A stretch of DNA of 64,000 nucleotides from Senimuribacter sp049852125 (GCF_049852125.1 NZ_CP187532.1:124001-188000), one strand, 5' to 3'; positions 51,524-60,545 are shown, counted from the first letter of the stretch. The notes: generated from the letters alone by a model not told the origin. Numbers and translations: made by a program.

Positions 51524-51562
51524 TCCCGGGAGGTGTTGACTAGCAAGCTCGTCCCGGGTTTT
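51524..51562 (+). terminator. Terminator between pckG and the convergent gene
   Basis: CCCGGGA (51525-51531) and TCCCGGG (51552-51558) form a 7-base GC stem, then TTTTAAATTT. Confidence 0.8.
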
Positions 51563-51576
51563 AAATTTGTCTCTTT

Positions 51577-52062
51577 TCAGCGCCCCTGACGCTCTAAGAT
51601 CATAAGACCTTTATCTGTCAAAGAAAGACCGTATTTACCATGACGAGAAGAAAGCAGCCCCTGCTCCGTTAACTGAGGGATCAAAGTTCTCAGCCGGTAT
51701 TCAGAAATTTGACAGCCGTTATCTCTGAGATACCAATACAGCCGGTTACGGCTGGCGATTTCATTGCGCTGGTTTAGCTGATGGACAGAAGATAAAATGA
51801 CAGCTGAAAGACGGGTGATTTCTGTAACCTCCTCGGCCTTTGCCTTTAGTCGGGTTTCCGTCTCACTTTCTGAAAGTACAGTGAACGGTTTAGCATTTTC
51901 CGGAATTTCGTCTTCGCCGGCAAGGCATACTGTAATTTCCGTTAGGAGCTGCACGGGAAAACATTTACGCAGCTGTTCTTGCAGCATAGCTTTTGTTTCA
52001 TAGCTTTGACAAATAAAAGCCAGAGCGTTTTTTTCTTCATTCTGCATTTTAGTGCATTCCAT
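51577..52062 (-). CDS. Hypothetical protein with C-terminal winged-helix-like segment
   Basis: The 161-residue protein starts with ECTKMQNEEKNALAFICQSY and has a middle QLLTEITVCLAGEDEIPENA. The C-terminus reads RNRLYWYLRDNGCQISEYRL, then RTLIPQLTEQGLLSSRHGKYGLSLTDKGLMIL, which looks like a winged helix with its wing. That makes it a probable DNA-binding or regulator protein, but I cannot name the family. AAGGATGG precedes the ATG. It is divergent from the decarboxylase operon and may regulate it or pckG. Confidence 0.55.
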   Translation of the reverse strand: MECTKMQNEEKNALAFICQSYETKAMLQEQLRKCFPVQLLTEITVCLAGEDEIPENAKPFTVLSESETETRLKAKAEEVTEITRLSAVILSSVHQLNQRNEIASRNRLYWYLRDNGCQISEYRLRTLIPQLTEQGLLSSRHGKYGLSLTDKGLMILERQGR

Positions 52063-52278
52063 CCTTTCTTCCCTAATAGCTACCTTAAGTATATCATGAG
52101 TTAATGCGTGTTACAATTTTTAAATTTTTCACCCCGACAAAATTTAAATTCTTAATCCGATTACTGTAAAAAATTTTCTTTTTCATAAAAGGGGTACAGG
52201 AGATTGCAATTCTTTTCTTTCGCCGATAGAATGATGTAGAAAAATAACCAAATGAGAAATTTAAAGCGGAGAAACCAC

Positions 52279-53637
52279 ATGACACAAAAGAAAGAATTAA
52301 CGATGGCGGAGCAAAGAATCCGCCAGTTGCTGGATTATGGCAGCTTTATGGAGATCGGTGAGGACGTTACAGCCAGATTGACTGATTTCTATACGCCGGG
52401 AACCCAGGACAAGCCTTCAGACGGCGTTATCTGTGGCTACGGTACGATAGAAGGCCAGCTGGTCTATATTTTCAGTCAGGACGCCGCGGTACTGGGCGGC
52501 ACTTACGGCGAGATGCACGGACAGAAAGTGAACCGGCTTTATCAATTAGCAATGAAGACAAAAGCGCCGATTATCGGCCTGTTGGATTGTCATGGCTTTC
52601 GTATCGAGGAAGGCCTGGACAGCTTAGATAAATTTGCAAGATTATACGCGCTGCAGGCAGCGGCATACAGTCAGATACCTCAAATTATGGCAGTAGTAGG
52701 GCGTTGCGGCGGCGGTATGTCCATCGCGGCTAATATGGCGGATTTCGTCTTTGTTGAAAAGCAGAACGGACAGCTTTTTGTTAATCCGGGCAATGCCATC
52801 GACAGAAGCTTTGACGAAATCGTAGATCAGGCGGATTTTACTGATGGAAAGATGACTTGTGATGAGATACTCACGTCTATTCGCACTGTGATTACATTGC
52901 TTCCTGCCAATACCGACAGAAAGCCGCAGCAGGGAACGTGCAGCGATGATTTGAATCGCCTTTGTCCGGATATTGAAGCCATGAGAGGGGACGGTCGCGC
53001 AATCCTGAGAGAGCTTTCTGACGACCACTTTTTCTTTGAAACCAGAAGAGAAAGCGGCAGAGATATGGTAACGGGTTTTATCAAGCTGGACGGCGCAGTG
53101 GCCGGCGCTATTGCCAATCACCGCGGCAGAGACGGCAGCGGAAGAATCAGTGCAGAGGGTTTCGACAAAGCGGCGTCCTTTATCGGACTTTGCAATAAGT
53201 TCAGCATTCCGATCCTGACTGTTACGGACACAGATGGCTTCGATACTTCCGAAGAACAGGAAATTTATTTGCCGAAGGCTGCCGGACGAATGATTCGCGC
53301 ATTGGCCGGAGCAAAGATTCCGAAAGTAAATTTGATTACCGGCGAGCTTTACGGCAGTGCGTACAGCCTGATGAACAGCAAAGGATTGGGAGCGGATTAT
53401 GTGTTTATGTGGGATAGCGCTAATGTAAATATCATCAATCCGAAACAAGCGATTGAAATCCTCTATCCGCAGACGACGGATTCTGCCTTTGCCGCACAGA
53501 GGGTTGCCGATTACGAAAAGAGCCACAGCAGCGCGCGCGCGTTAGCGAGACATGACTATGTAGATAAGGTAATTCGACCAGAGGATACTCGAAAAATGAT
53601 TGCAGGGGCGTTTGAAACCTTTGCCAACCTCTATTAG
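52279..53637 (+). CDS. Carboxyltransferase subunit of a biotin-dependent decarboxylase/transcarboxylase
   Basis: The 452-residue crotonase-fold carboxyltransferase is related to the beta subunits of methylmalonyl-CoA decarboxylase and acyl-CoA carboxylases. It shows FSQDAAVLGGTYGEMHGQKV, RCGGGMSIAANMADFVF and, in the C-terminal half, TDTDGFDTSEEQEI and LITGELYGSAYSLMNSKGLGAD. It is shorter than the usual 510 residues. I start at ATG 52279 behind CGGAG. With the pump subunits downstream it would transfer CO2 between an acyl-CoA and biotin. The acyl-CoA (methylmalonyl, glutaconyl or other) cannot be told. Confidence 0.8.
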   Translation: MTQKKELTMAEQRIRQLLDYGSFMEIGEDVTARLTDFYTPGTQDKPSDGVICGYGTIEGQLVYIFSQDAAVLGGTYGEMHGQKVNRLYQLAMKTKAPIIGLLDCHGFRIEEGLDSLDKFARLYALQAAAYSQIPQIMAVVGRCGGGMSIAANMADFVFVEKQNGQLFVNPGNAIDRSFDEIVDQADFTDGKMTCDEILTSIRTVITLLPANTDRKPQQGTCSDDLNRLCPDIEAMRGDGRAILRELSDDHFFFETRRESGRDMVTGFIKLDGAVAGAIANHRGRDGSGRISAEGFDKAASFIGLCNKFSIPILTVTDTDGFDTSEEQEIYLPKAAGRMIRALAGAKIPKVNLITGELYGSAYSLMNSKGLGADYVFMWDSANVNIINPKQAIEILYPQTTDSAFAAQRVADYEKSHSSARALARHDYVDKVIRPEDTRKMIAGAFETFANLY

Positions 53638-53648
53638 GAGGTGAAGTG

Positions 53649-53969
53649 ATGACTCTCGGAGAAATATTATCAAAAGCGGCCATAAACACCTTGATGGGCA
53701 TGGGAACCGTATTCGCCGTATTAATTTTGATCAGCTGCATTATCGCACTGTTTAGATTTATCCCCGGCGCGCAGGACAAACTGCAGAAGAAGGAACAGAT
53801 AGAACCGATTGTGCAATCACAAAGCACAGAATCCGCGGTCGCAGACGACGTCCAATTAGTCGCGGTAATTATGGCGGCGATTTTGGCGTCAAAGGGTGTC
53901 GGTCAGGACGCTTTGGACGATGCGGAGAACAGTCCGTACATCGTAAGGTCAATTAAACGGAAAGGATAA
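53649..53969 (+). CDS. OadG-family gamma/delta subunit of a Na+-pumping decarboxylase
   Basis: The 106-residue protein has one N-terminal membrane helix (about 18-38: GMGTVFAVLILISCIIALF), then a linker and a C-terminal half (VAVIMAAILASKGVGQDALD) typical of OadG/MmdD assembly subunits. AGGAGGTG lies just upstream, and ATG 53649 is preferred to the GTG at 53646. It links the carboxyltransferase and BCCP to the membrane pump. Confidence 0.8.
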   Translation: MTLGEILSKAAINTLMGMGTVFAVLILISCIIALFRFIPGAQDKLQKKEQIEPIVQSQSTESAVADDVQLVAVIMAAILASKGVGQDALDDAENSPYIVRSIKRKG

Positions 53970-53973
53970 GAAA

Positions 53974-54333
53974 ATGGAAACCTATATTATTAGAGTAAAC
54001 GGGATAGAGTACGAAGTCGAAGTAGAAAAGAAAGCAGAAGGGCAGTCGGCGTCTGCAGCGGTACAGCCGGAGAAGAAGGCACAGCCGCCGAAGGCGGAGG
54101 TAAAGACTCCTGCAGCGGAGGGACAGCCAGTTACCTGCGGCACAGCCGGTAAGGTATGGAAGCTGGTAGCCGCCGAAGGCGCGGAGCTAAAGAAAGGAGA
54201 TACCATTCTGATTTTAGAGGCCATGAAGATGGAGATTCCAGTAGTAGCGCCTTTTGACGGAACATTGGCGTCTATTCAAGCAGCGGAGGGAGACAGCGTA
54301 GAGGCCGGCCAGACTGTGGCGACAATCGCATAG
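53974..54333 (+). CDS. Biotin carboxyl carrier protein
   Basis: The 119-residue protein starts METYIIRVNGIEYEVEVEKK, has an Ala/Pro/Lys-rich linker at about 24-50 and a biotinyl domain with EAMKMEIPV, where the Lys is biotinylated (near residue 85). It carries carboxybiotin between the transferase(s) and the membrane pump. Four bases separate it from the OadG-like gene. Confidence 0.93.
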   Translation: METYIIRVNGIEYEVEVEKKAEGQSASAAVQPEKKAQPPKAEVKTPAAEGQPVTCGTAGKVWKLVAAEGAELKKGDTILILEAMKMEIPVVAPFDGTLASIQAAEGDSVEAGQTVATIA

Positions 54334-54341
54334 AGAACATT

Positions 54342-55466
54342 ATGGATTATATCATCAATACTTTAGAAAATCTTGCGCAGCAGACGGCATTTGCTAGCCT
54401 TTCCATCGGCAATCTGGCCATGATTGGTGTTGCATGCATCTTCCTATATTTTGCAATTGCCAAGGGCTATGAACCGTTGCTGCTTGTACCGATTTCTTTC
54501 GGTATGTTACTTGTAAATATTTACCCGCCGATCATGGAGGAGGGAGGATTGCTTCATTATTTCTTCATGTTGGATGAATGGACGATTCTGCCGTCTTTGA
54601 TTTTTCTCGGCGTAGGCGCGTTGACGGACTTCGGCCCGCTTATCGCAAATCCGAAAAGCTTCCTTTTAGGCGCGGCGGCGCAATTTGGAATTTTCGGCGC
54701 GTATATCATGGCAATGCTCATGGGATTCAACGACATGGCTGCCGCTGCTATCGCTATCATCGGCGGCGCTGACGGCCCGACATCCATATTCCTGGCCATG
54801 AAACTGAATCAAACTGAAATAATGGGGCCGATCGCGGTTGCCGCGTACTCCTATATGGCCTTGGTACCAATCATTCAGAGGCCGATCATGCGCGCGCTTA
54901 CTACGAAAGAGGAACGTTCTATCAAGATGGAACAGCTGCGGCCGGTATCAAAGAAAGAGAAAATTCTGTTTCCAATTGTGGTAACCATCGTTGTTTGCGG
55001 ATTACTGCCGTCAACCACCCCTTTGGTAGGTATGCTGATGTTGGGCAATTTGTTTAGAGAAAGCGGTGTGGTACGGCAATTGGCAGATACAGCTTCAAAC
55101 GCTTTGATGTACATTGTAGTTATTCTTTTGGGTACTTCGGTAGGAGCTACCACCAGCGCGGAGGCTTTCCTCAACTGGGCAACCATCAAGATTGTCATTT
55201 TGGGATTCCTGGCGTTCTGTTTTGGAACGGCGGCAGGCGTATTGTTTGGTAAGCTGATGTGCAAGCTATCCGGAGGAAAAATCAATCCGCTTATTGGATC
55301 GGCAGGGGTATCTGCCGTACCGATGGCAGCCAGAGTATCTCAAAAAGTCGGCGCGGAGGAGGATCCTACCAACTTCTTGCTGATGCATGCAATGGGGCCG
55401 AATGTAGCAGGCGTTATCGGAACAGCAGTTGCAGCAGGCGTATTTATGGCTATATTCGGTGTATAA
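54342..55466 (+). CDS. Na+-pumping decarboxylase beta subunit (OadB/GcdB/MmdB)
   Basis: The 374-residue membrane protein decarboxylates carboxybiotin and exports Na+. It has about nine to eleven hydrophobic segments, IGGADGPTSIFLAMKLN near residue 145, and NPLIGSAGVSAVPMAARVSQ near 310, both signatures of the family whose aspartate and serine residues take part in Na+ transport. It starts 8 bases after the BCCP stop, overlapping no frame. It is the energy-converting subunit of the complex. Confidence 0.93.
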   Translation: MDYIINTLENLAQQTAFASLSIGNLAMIGVACIFLYFAIAKGYEPLLLVPISFGMLLVNIYPPIMEEGGLLHYFFMLDEWTILPSLIFLGVGALTDFGPLIANPKSFLLGAAAQFGIFGAYIMAMLMGFNDMAAAAIAIIGGADGPTSIFLAMKLNQTEIMGPIAVAAYSYMALVPIIQRPIMRALTTKEERSIKMEQLRPVSKKEKILFPIVVTIVVCGLLPSTTPLVGMLMLGNLFRESGVVRQLADTASNALMYIVVILLGTSVGATTSAEAFLNWATIKIVILGFLAFCFGTAAGVLFGKLMCKLSGGKINPLIGSAGVSAVPMAARVSQKVGAEEDPTNFLLMHAMGPNVAGVIGTAVAAGVFMAIFGV

Positions 55467-55485
55467 CACAAGGAGAATGAATAAA

Positions 55486-56889
55486 ATGAGCGAAAAGAAA
55501 TTGAAGATTACAGAAACCGTACTGCGAGACGCCCATCAGTCTTTGATTGCAACACGTATGCGGACAGAAGATATGATTCCAATTCTGGAAAAGATGGACC
55601 GGATAGGTTATTACTCTATAGAGTGTTGGGGCGGCGCAACCTTTGACGCTTGTCTCCGATTTCTGGATGAGGATCCCTGGAGCCGTCTTCGGACTTTACG
55701 GGCAAAGATAAAGGACACAAAGCTGCAGATGCTTTTGCGCGGACAGAATTTGCTGGGATACCGGCATTACGCCGACGATGTTGTAGAATATTTTGTGCAA
55801 AAATCAGTTGCAGGAGGTATTGATATTCTTAGAATCTTTGATGCCTTTAACGATTTACGTAATGTAGAAACTGCTGTCAATGCCGCGAAGAAGGAAGGCG
55901 CGGAAGTACAGCTGGCCATGGCTTATACAACCGGAGAAGCCTATACGCTGGACTATTGGAAGAAGCTGGCAGCAGACATGGAAAGCATGGGCGCCGATTC
56001 TATCTGTATCAAGGATATGGCTGGCATCCTGGTTCCAGAAGAAGCATCCCGCTTGATTACGGCTTTGAAGGATACTGTTAAAATACCCCTTCAGTTGCAC
56101 AGTCACTGTACTAGCGGCGTAGCGCCGATTACGTATGTAAAGGGTGTAGAGGCCGGGTGTGATATTATCGACACCGCGATTTCTCCATTTGCTATGGGCA
56201 CCAGCCAGCCAGCGACAGAAGTGATGGTAGAAACTTTCTCCGGAACGCCTTTTGATACAGGATTGGATCAGGAGCTTCTGTCGGAAATCGCTGATTATTT
56301 CAGGCCGCAGAGAGATCAGGCCATTGCAACAGGCTTGATGGATCCAAAGGTTTTGGGAGTTGATGTAAAGACCCTGCTGTATCAGGTACCTGGTGGCATG
56401 CTTTCAAATCTGGTATCTCAATTGAAGGATCAAAATGCTTCTGACCGGTTTTATGAGGTGCTGGCTGAGATTCCAAAGGTCAGACAGGATCTGGGAGAAC
56501 CCCCGCTGGTAACTCCGTCATCGCAAATCGTTGGAACACAGGCAGTTCTTAACGTACTGATGGGCGAACGTTATAAGGTGATGAGTCAGGAAACGAAGGC
56601 AATTCTTCACGGCGATTATGGTAAAACTGTAAAACCGTTTAATCCGCAGGTGCAGCATTTGGCTATCGGCAATGATACGCCGGTGACTTGCCGTCCGGCA
56701 GATTTACTGGCGCCGGAGCTTGAATCCCTGCGTGAAGAAGTGAAGCTTTACAGCCAGAAGGATGAGGACGTACTGTCCTATGCTTTGTTCCCGAAGGTTG
56801 CCGTAGATTTTTTCAAAAACAGAGACGCGAAAGCCAATAAAATAGATCCGGGCGTATATGATTTGGCCAATAAAGCTTACCCGGTATAA
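55486..56889 (+). CDS. Oxaloacetate decarboxylase alpha-type carboxyltransferase (pyruvate-binding, 5S-like)
   Basis: The 467-residue barrel enzyme carries ETVLRDAHQSLIATRMRTED, the HMGL-like N-terminus with DxxQS, SIECWGGATFDACLRF, LLRGQNLLGYRHYADDVV and HSHCTSGVAPITY. It binds Zn2+ or Co2+ and moves CO2 between oxaloacetate and biotin. It has no biotinyl domain of its own, matching the separate BCCP gene. AAGGAG is 9 bases before ATG 55486; an ATG at 55477 is possible. With the acyl-CoA carboxyltransferase, this gives one operon with two different transferases. Confidence 0.9.
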   Translation: MSEKKLKITETVLRDAHQSLIATRMRTEDMIPILEKMDRIGYYSIECWGGATFDACLRFLDEDPWSRLRTLRAKIKDTKLQMLLRGQNLLGYRHYADDVVEYFVQKSVAGGIDILRIFDAFNDLRNVETAVNAAKKEGAEVQLAMAYTTGEAYTLDYWKKLAADMESMGADSICIKDMAGILVPEEASRLITALKDTVKIPLQLHSHCTSGVAPITYVKGVEAGCDIIDTAISPFAMGTSQPATEVMVETFSGTPFDTGLDQELLSEIADYFRPQRDQAIATGLMDPKVLGVDVKTLLYQVPGGMLSNLVSQLKDQNASDRFYEVLAEIPKVRQDLGEPPLVTPSSQIVGTQAVLNVLMGERYKVMSQETKAILHGDYGKTVKPFNPQVQHLAIGNDTPVTCRPADLLAPELESLREEVKLYSQKDEDVLSYALFPKVAVDFFKNRDAKANKIDPGVYDLANKAYPV

Positions 56890-56909
56890 GAGAAAAGGAG
56901 ATGTGAAGC

Positions 56910-58145
56910 ATGATTATTGCACAACAAAATGGGAGAACTACCATCGGCGCGCCAGATAAGCTGTTTGGTGTTTCTTCTAAAGCAAAAGAGAGAATTGCTG
57001 AAATTGGTAAAGAAAACGTAATCGATTCTACAATTGGAGTCCTGTTAAATGACGAAGGAAAGCTAGTGGTCCTGGAATCGGTCATGGACTGCATTCGCAG
57101 TTTGTCGCCGGAAGATTATGCAGCTTATGCACCGATTACAGGCCTTCCAGCATACCAGGCCGCGGTTAAGGAAGCCGTTTTCCTGGGTGAGGTTCCAGAG
57201 GGTGTTTTCGTAGAAAGCTGCTATACGCCGGGAGGAACCGGAGCGCTGCGTAACGCGGTGTCAGCTTATACGAAACCGGGAGACAAAATTCTTACCAGTG
57301 ATTGGCACTGGAATCCGTACAATTTAATTGCAGCGGAATTGGGTCGTTCCGTTCAGACTTATCAGCTTTTCGATAACGAGGATAAATTCAACGGAGAAGG
57401 ATTCGAAGCTGCGCTGACTGAAATTTTAGCAGGTCAGGATGAAACATTAGTTATTGTTAATACGCCTGCCCATAATCCTACCGGATATACTTTTACAGAA
57501 AACGATTGGAATACACTTCTGGATATTATAAAGAAGTTCCCTGAGAAGAAAATTGCTCTATTAGTAGATATTGCTTATCTGGACTTTGCCGGCGATCCGA
57601 AGGAATACAGATTCTTCCTTCCGATGTTAGCTGGCTTACCTGAAAATATTTTGCCGCTAATCGCGTTCAGCGCGTCAAAGGGCTATACCATGTACGGTAT
57701 GCGTTGCGGCGCGTTGCTCTGTATGGCTCCAAGCGCTGAAATCGCCAAAGAGTTCAAGGATGTGATGAGTGTTGAGTGCAGAGCGTCCTGGTCTAACGGT
57801 AATCGCGCGGCTATGACAGTTTTGGCAAAGATTTTTGAAGATAAGGCTTTGCGTGCGAAGGTCGATGCAGAAAGAACCCATTGGATGGAAGTCCTTGCAG
57901 AAAGAGGCGGTGTATTCATGAAAGCCGCGGAAGAAGCGGGTTTGACAGCTTGCCCGTATGATTCCGGATTCTTCATCACAATTCCATGCGATCATGCAGA
58001 GGAAGCAGGGAAGCGTCTGCAGGATTTCAATATCTTTGCGATTCCGATGGGTTGCGGTATCCGCGTATCCGTAGCGTCCAATACAGTTGAGGAATGTAAG
58101 CAGATGCCAGCGAAGATTAAGCAGGCAATTGATGAAAGCAAGTAA
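56910..58145 (+). CDS. PLP-dependent aminotransferase, class I (aromatic or aspartate type)
   Basis: The 411-residue enzyme has the N-terminal GAPDKLFGVSSKAKERIAEI, NTPAHNPTGYTFTENDW, and the PLP lysine in AFSASKGYTMYGMRCGA near residue 258. The C-terminal RVSVASNTVEECKQM supplies the substrate carboxylate-binding Arg. It is closest in feel to the bacterial tyrosine or aspartate aminotransferases, and if it uses aspartate it would feed oxaloacetate to the decarboxylase complex. GGAG lies 7-10 bases before ATG 56910. Confidence 0.85.
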   Translation: MIIAQQNGRTTIGAPDKLFGVSSKAKERIAEIGKENVIDSTIGVLLNDEGKLVVLESVMDCIRSLSPEDYAAYAPITGLPAYQAAVKEAVFLGEVPEGVFVESCYTPGGTGALRNAVSAYTKPGDKILTSDWHWNPYNLIAAELGRSVQTYQLFDNEDKFNGEGFEAALTEILAGQDETLVIVNTPAHNPTGYTFTENDWNTLLDIIKKFPEKKIALLVDIAYLDFAGDPKEYRFFLPMLAGLPENILPLIAFSASKGYTMYGMRCGALLCMAPSAEIAKEFKDVMSVECRASWSNGNRAAMTVLAKIFEDKALRAKVDAERTHWMEVLAERGGVFMKAAEEAGLTACPYDSGFFITIPCDHAEEAGKRLQDFNIFAIPMGCGIRVSVASNTVEECKQMPAKIKQAIDESK

Positions 58146-58180
58146 TTTCTTTTACATGATAAATGTCCTATAATCTTAAG

Positions 58181-58219
58181 CAGAGAGCGCCCGGCCGTCA
58201 GACGGCTGGGCGCTCTCTG
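58181..58219 (+). terminator. Terminator of the decarboxylase operon
   Basis: CAGAGAGCGCCC pairs with GGGCGCTCTCTG, with an inner GCCG/CGGC stem. No strong T run, but the stem is long and G/C-rich. Confidence 0.7.
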
Positions 58220-58269
58220 CGTTTGTCGGAAGCGTCGCGAATTTTTTCAACGAGGAAAACAGAAAACCG

Positions 58270-58298
58270 CTGACAAAACGTTTTTTTTGTAGTATACT
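58270..58298 (+). promoter_or_regulatory. Promoter of the Lrp-type gene
   Basis: CTGACA (58270-58275), a 17-base spacer and TATACT (58293-58298), 29 bases before the ATG at 58328. Confidence 0.75.
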
Positions 58299-58327
58299 GA
58301 TAGGGAATTTGGAAAACGGGGGCGTTT

Positions 58328-58755
58328 ATGAGAAATCTGGACGAAATTGACGTTAAAATATTGAATATGTTGAAAAAAATGCGCGCACACCCTTGAAAGA
58401 GTTGTCGGCAGAAGTGTTTTTGACAACGCCGGCGGTATCCTCACGTATGGAAAAGCTGGAACGGGAGGGCTACATCAAAGGGTATCACGCCGCGCTGGAT
58501 ATGGAAAAGCTGGGGTACGGCATCAAGGCGTTTATTATGATTACCGTAGAGCCGGAGGACAGCAAAAAGTTCTATGAATTTATCAAGGAGCAGCGTTGCG
58601 TTCTGGAATGTGATCATATTACCGGACCGTATTCTATGATTATGAAAGTAGTATTTCCATCGACTACGCTGTTGGATGAATTTTTGGGCAAGCTGCAGGT
58701 CTTCGGTAAGACAGAGACGCAGGTTGTGTTTTCCAATGTAGTGGAGCGGCGGTAG
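58328..58755 (+). pseudogene. Lrp/AsnC-family regulator with a one-base shift in an A7 run
   Basis: From ATG 58328 the frame reads RNLDEIDVKILNMLKK and stops within nine codons after the homopolymer at 58373-58379. With one extra A the protein continues NARTPLKELSAEVFLTTPAV, then SSRMEKLEREGYIKGYHAAL, to the end at 58755: a normal Lrp/AsnC protein of 142 residues, with wHTH and the RAM domain (VEPEDSKKFYEFIKEQRCVL). The reason for the shift (error, mutation or slippage) is discussed in findings. It may regulate the upstream aminotransferase-decarboxylase operon. Confidence 0.83.
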
Positions 58756-58784
58756 TAAAAAATAGTCTTTGAATTTGAGCTATC

Positions 58785-58813
58785 AAAAAAGCCTTAAACT
58801 GTAAGGCTTTTTT
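58785..58813 (+). terminator. Terminator after the Lrp-type gene
   Basis: AAAAAAGCCTTA pairs with TAAGGCTTTTTT around a 5-base loop. Confidence 0.93.
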
Positions 58814-58860
58814 GCATTCGTTTTCTTGCGTGCTATACAAGCAAATATGACGCATTTTAC

Positions 58861-58902
58861 GGATTCACCCTGAAGGACGATAAAGTCAGGGTGAATCCTT
58901 TT
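58861..58902. terminator. Second terminator, bidirectional
   Basis: GGATTCACCCTGA (58861-58873) pairs with TCAGGGTGAATCC (58886-58898), a 13-base stem, followed by TTTT. It separates the convergent minus-strand genes. Confidence 0.9.
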
Positions 58903-58907
58903 GTTGT

Positions 58908-59261
58908 TTACAGCTTTTCAATGCTGTCCAGGTCCATGATAAACACTGTAGCTCCGCCGGCATTTTTCTTTACTGCCATCGGCGGAAGAATTGCCATTTG
59001 TTCACAGCCCGGGGCAGACAGATTTTGATAGGTCGTCTGCTCTCGAAGTCCGGCATCCTCCTTAAGGATTTTTATTACTTCCGGACACTTGGATTCCTCT
59101 GTGCCGATCATTACTGTTACATTTTTTCTACGGAAAAATCCTCCCGATGAGTTGAGTACAGTAACAAAGAATCCATTTTTGGTTAAATCACAGATGGTAT
59201 CCTCGAAGTCGTCGCCGCTGAGTACGGCTAGTATCAGTTTTTGTTTTTCTTTCTTTTCCAT
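58908..59261 (-). CDS. Cyclic-di-AMP receptor-like protein (DarA/PstA family)
   Basis: The 117-residue PII-like protein starts MEKKEKQKLILAVLSGDDFE and shows NSSGGFFRRKNVTVMIGTEE, the TGGF-like loop that binds c-di-AMP in the DarA/PstA family, then VIKILKEDAG and a C-terminal ATVFIMDLDSIEKL. It would sense c-di-AMP and act on an unknown partner. I prefer ATG 59261 over 59282; the latter lies at the end of the previous gene. Its neighbour KtrA is another c-di-AMP-responsive type. Confidence 0.8.
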   Translation of the reverse strand: MEKKEKQKLILAVLSGDDFEDTICDLTKNGFFVTVLNSSGGFFRRKNVTVMIGTEESKCPEVIKILKEDAGLREQTTYQNLSAPGCEQMAILPPMAVKKNAGGATVFIMDLDSIEKL

Positions 59262-59275
59262 TCCGGTATCCCTTT

Positions 59276-60370
59276 CTACCATTTATTATATACTTTTTCG
59301 GCAAACCCTATGAAATCTTTTATCTCAATGACGGTGCCGTCATCCAGTATAGCGCTGCCGCTGAATTGTCCGAAAACCTGATGTTGATTAGAGCGGATCA
59401 GTTTTACATCGGTATCCGCGTGGCGGTCGATGATGGGAAGGAAGTCCATTTCAAAGCGACCGTCATTTGATGTGAATCTCCAGGGAGATAGATAGTCTTC
59501 TGTCATGTCAGCCGTATCGACTACGATATTGCTTCCTGTACAGCAGCTGCCTTTGGATTTATACTGTTTTGCTTTCACAGGAATATGGAAAGTAACCTGA
59601 TCCAGCTTATGTGCTTTGTGGTTATAAAACAGCATATTCTCTGTAGCGGCGGAGGTATCTCCAAAGCCATAACCGATATTAAATCCGAAGGGAATGTCAT
59701 TGACCAGACCTGAAGCGCTGCCCCAATACCAGGTGTTTTTATAAGTCCATACGCCTCTGCCCCAGTCTAAAACCGCAAAGGAATCTGCAGTATCAAAAAT
59801 ATAATCTCGTCCATCGAAATGGATTCGTCCTTTTGCCGGCATGCAGTTGATTTTCTGATTGAAATAAAAGTGATCTGGTTTTTCTGGAAAGGGCGTTGCA
59901 ATGACCATGGACTCGCCGCCTGGATCGGCTAAATCTATCATCCCCTCGATGGACTTTCCCTTATAGAAGCTTTTCATATAGAATTCCAGATGACGATTAT
60001 TTTCTTCAATTGTGAAAGAAATCTTGTGATTCTTGCCGCCGTGACATACATTGCCTTTTGACGATGTTGATGGAAATCCAACCTTTCCAAATGTCATCCA
60101 TGAAATAGAGCTGGAAGTGTGCTCCCAAGGCTCGTCAAAATTCAACAGGCTGATGCTGTCCAGTCCCATATAGGAGTTATCTGCAATGGTTAAGGCAACA
60201 CCGAAATGACTGTTGCCAATATAGTAATAATCCCATTCCTTGATACGCCAACCGGAAGCTTTGATTGCCTTGCGGTCGTAAACGGGCAACATGGATTTGG
60301 CGTAACCAGGTTCTCGTAAATATCCCTTTTCATTTAGCAGGGGCGCTGATTTGGTTATCTCATGCTGCAT
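59276..60370 (-). CDS. DUF2804-family protein
   Basis: The 364-residue protein has RIKEWDYYYIGNSHFGVALT, ISWMTFGKVGFPSTSSKGNV, CMPAKGRIHFDGRDYIF and DWGRGVWTYKNTWYWGSASG, the tryptophan-rich beta segments that mark DUF2804. No transmembrane or signal segment is seen. The function is unknown; some relatives are linked to lipid or glycan metabolism. Its stop lies within the ribosome site of the c-di-AMP-receptor-like gene, so the two are an operon. Confidence 0.78.
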   Translation of the reverse strand: MQHEITKSAPLLNEKGYLREPGYAKSMLPVYDRKAIKASGWRIKEWDYYYIGNSHFGVALTIADNSYMGLDSISLLNFDEPWEHTSSSISWMTFGKVGFPSTSSKGNVCHGGKNHKISFTIEENNRHLEFYMKSFYKGKSIEGMIDLADPGGESMVIATPFPEKPDHFYFNQKINCMPAKGRIHFDGRDYIFDTADSFAVLDWGRGVWTYKNTWYWGSASGLVNDIPFGFNIGYGFGDTSAATENMLFYNHKAHKLDQVTFHIPVKAKQYKSKGSCCTGSNIVVDTADMTEDYLSPWRFTSNDGRFEMDFLPIIDRHADTDVKLIRSNQHQVFGQFSGSAILDDGTVIEIKDFIGFAEKVYNKW

Positions 60371-60419
60371 TGGAAACCTCCCTTGATATATATACTTATT
60401 CTACCATAAGCACTAACCT

Positions 60420-60545
60420 TTGTCTTCGCTTTCAGCTCGCCTCGCCGTAGAGCGCCACGGAGCAAAGCTCCTGCACCCCTGACATGAGACCTGTCTCGCT
60501 TCCGCCTGCGCCTGTGGCTTGCCGATCAGCGGGCTAGGGCTTCAT
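60420..60545. repeat. G/C-rich hairpin cluster
   Basis: Several short stem-loops sit together: GGAGC-AAA-GCTCC (60459-60471), GAGAC-CT-GTCTC (60486-60497) and others rich in CGCCTG/CGGCG. The segment 60494-60513 (CTCGCTTCCGCCTGCGCCTG) resembles CGCTTC...CGCCTG near 23423-23444. It fills the gap between divergent DUF2804 and nfo and is much richer in G+C than the surroundings. Confidence 0.45.

Noticed and set aside
52642..53526. 294-residue ORF opposite the carboxyltransferase
   Set aside because: Antisense of a conserved gene; cysteine- and histidine-rich shadow composition.
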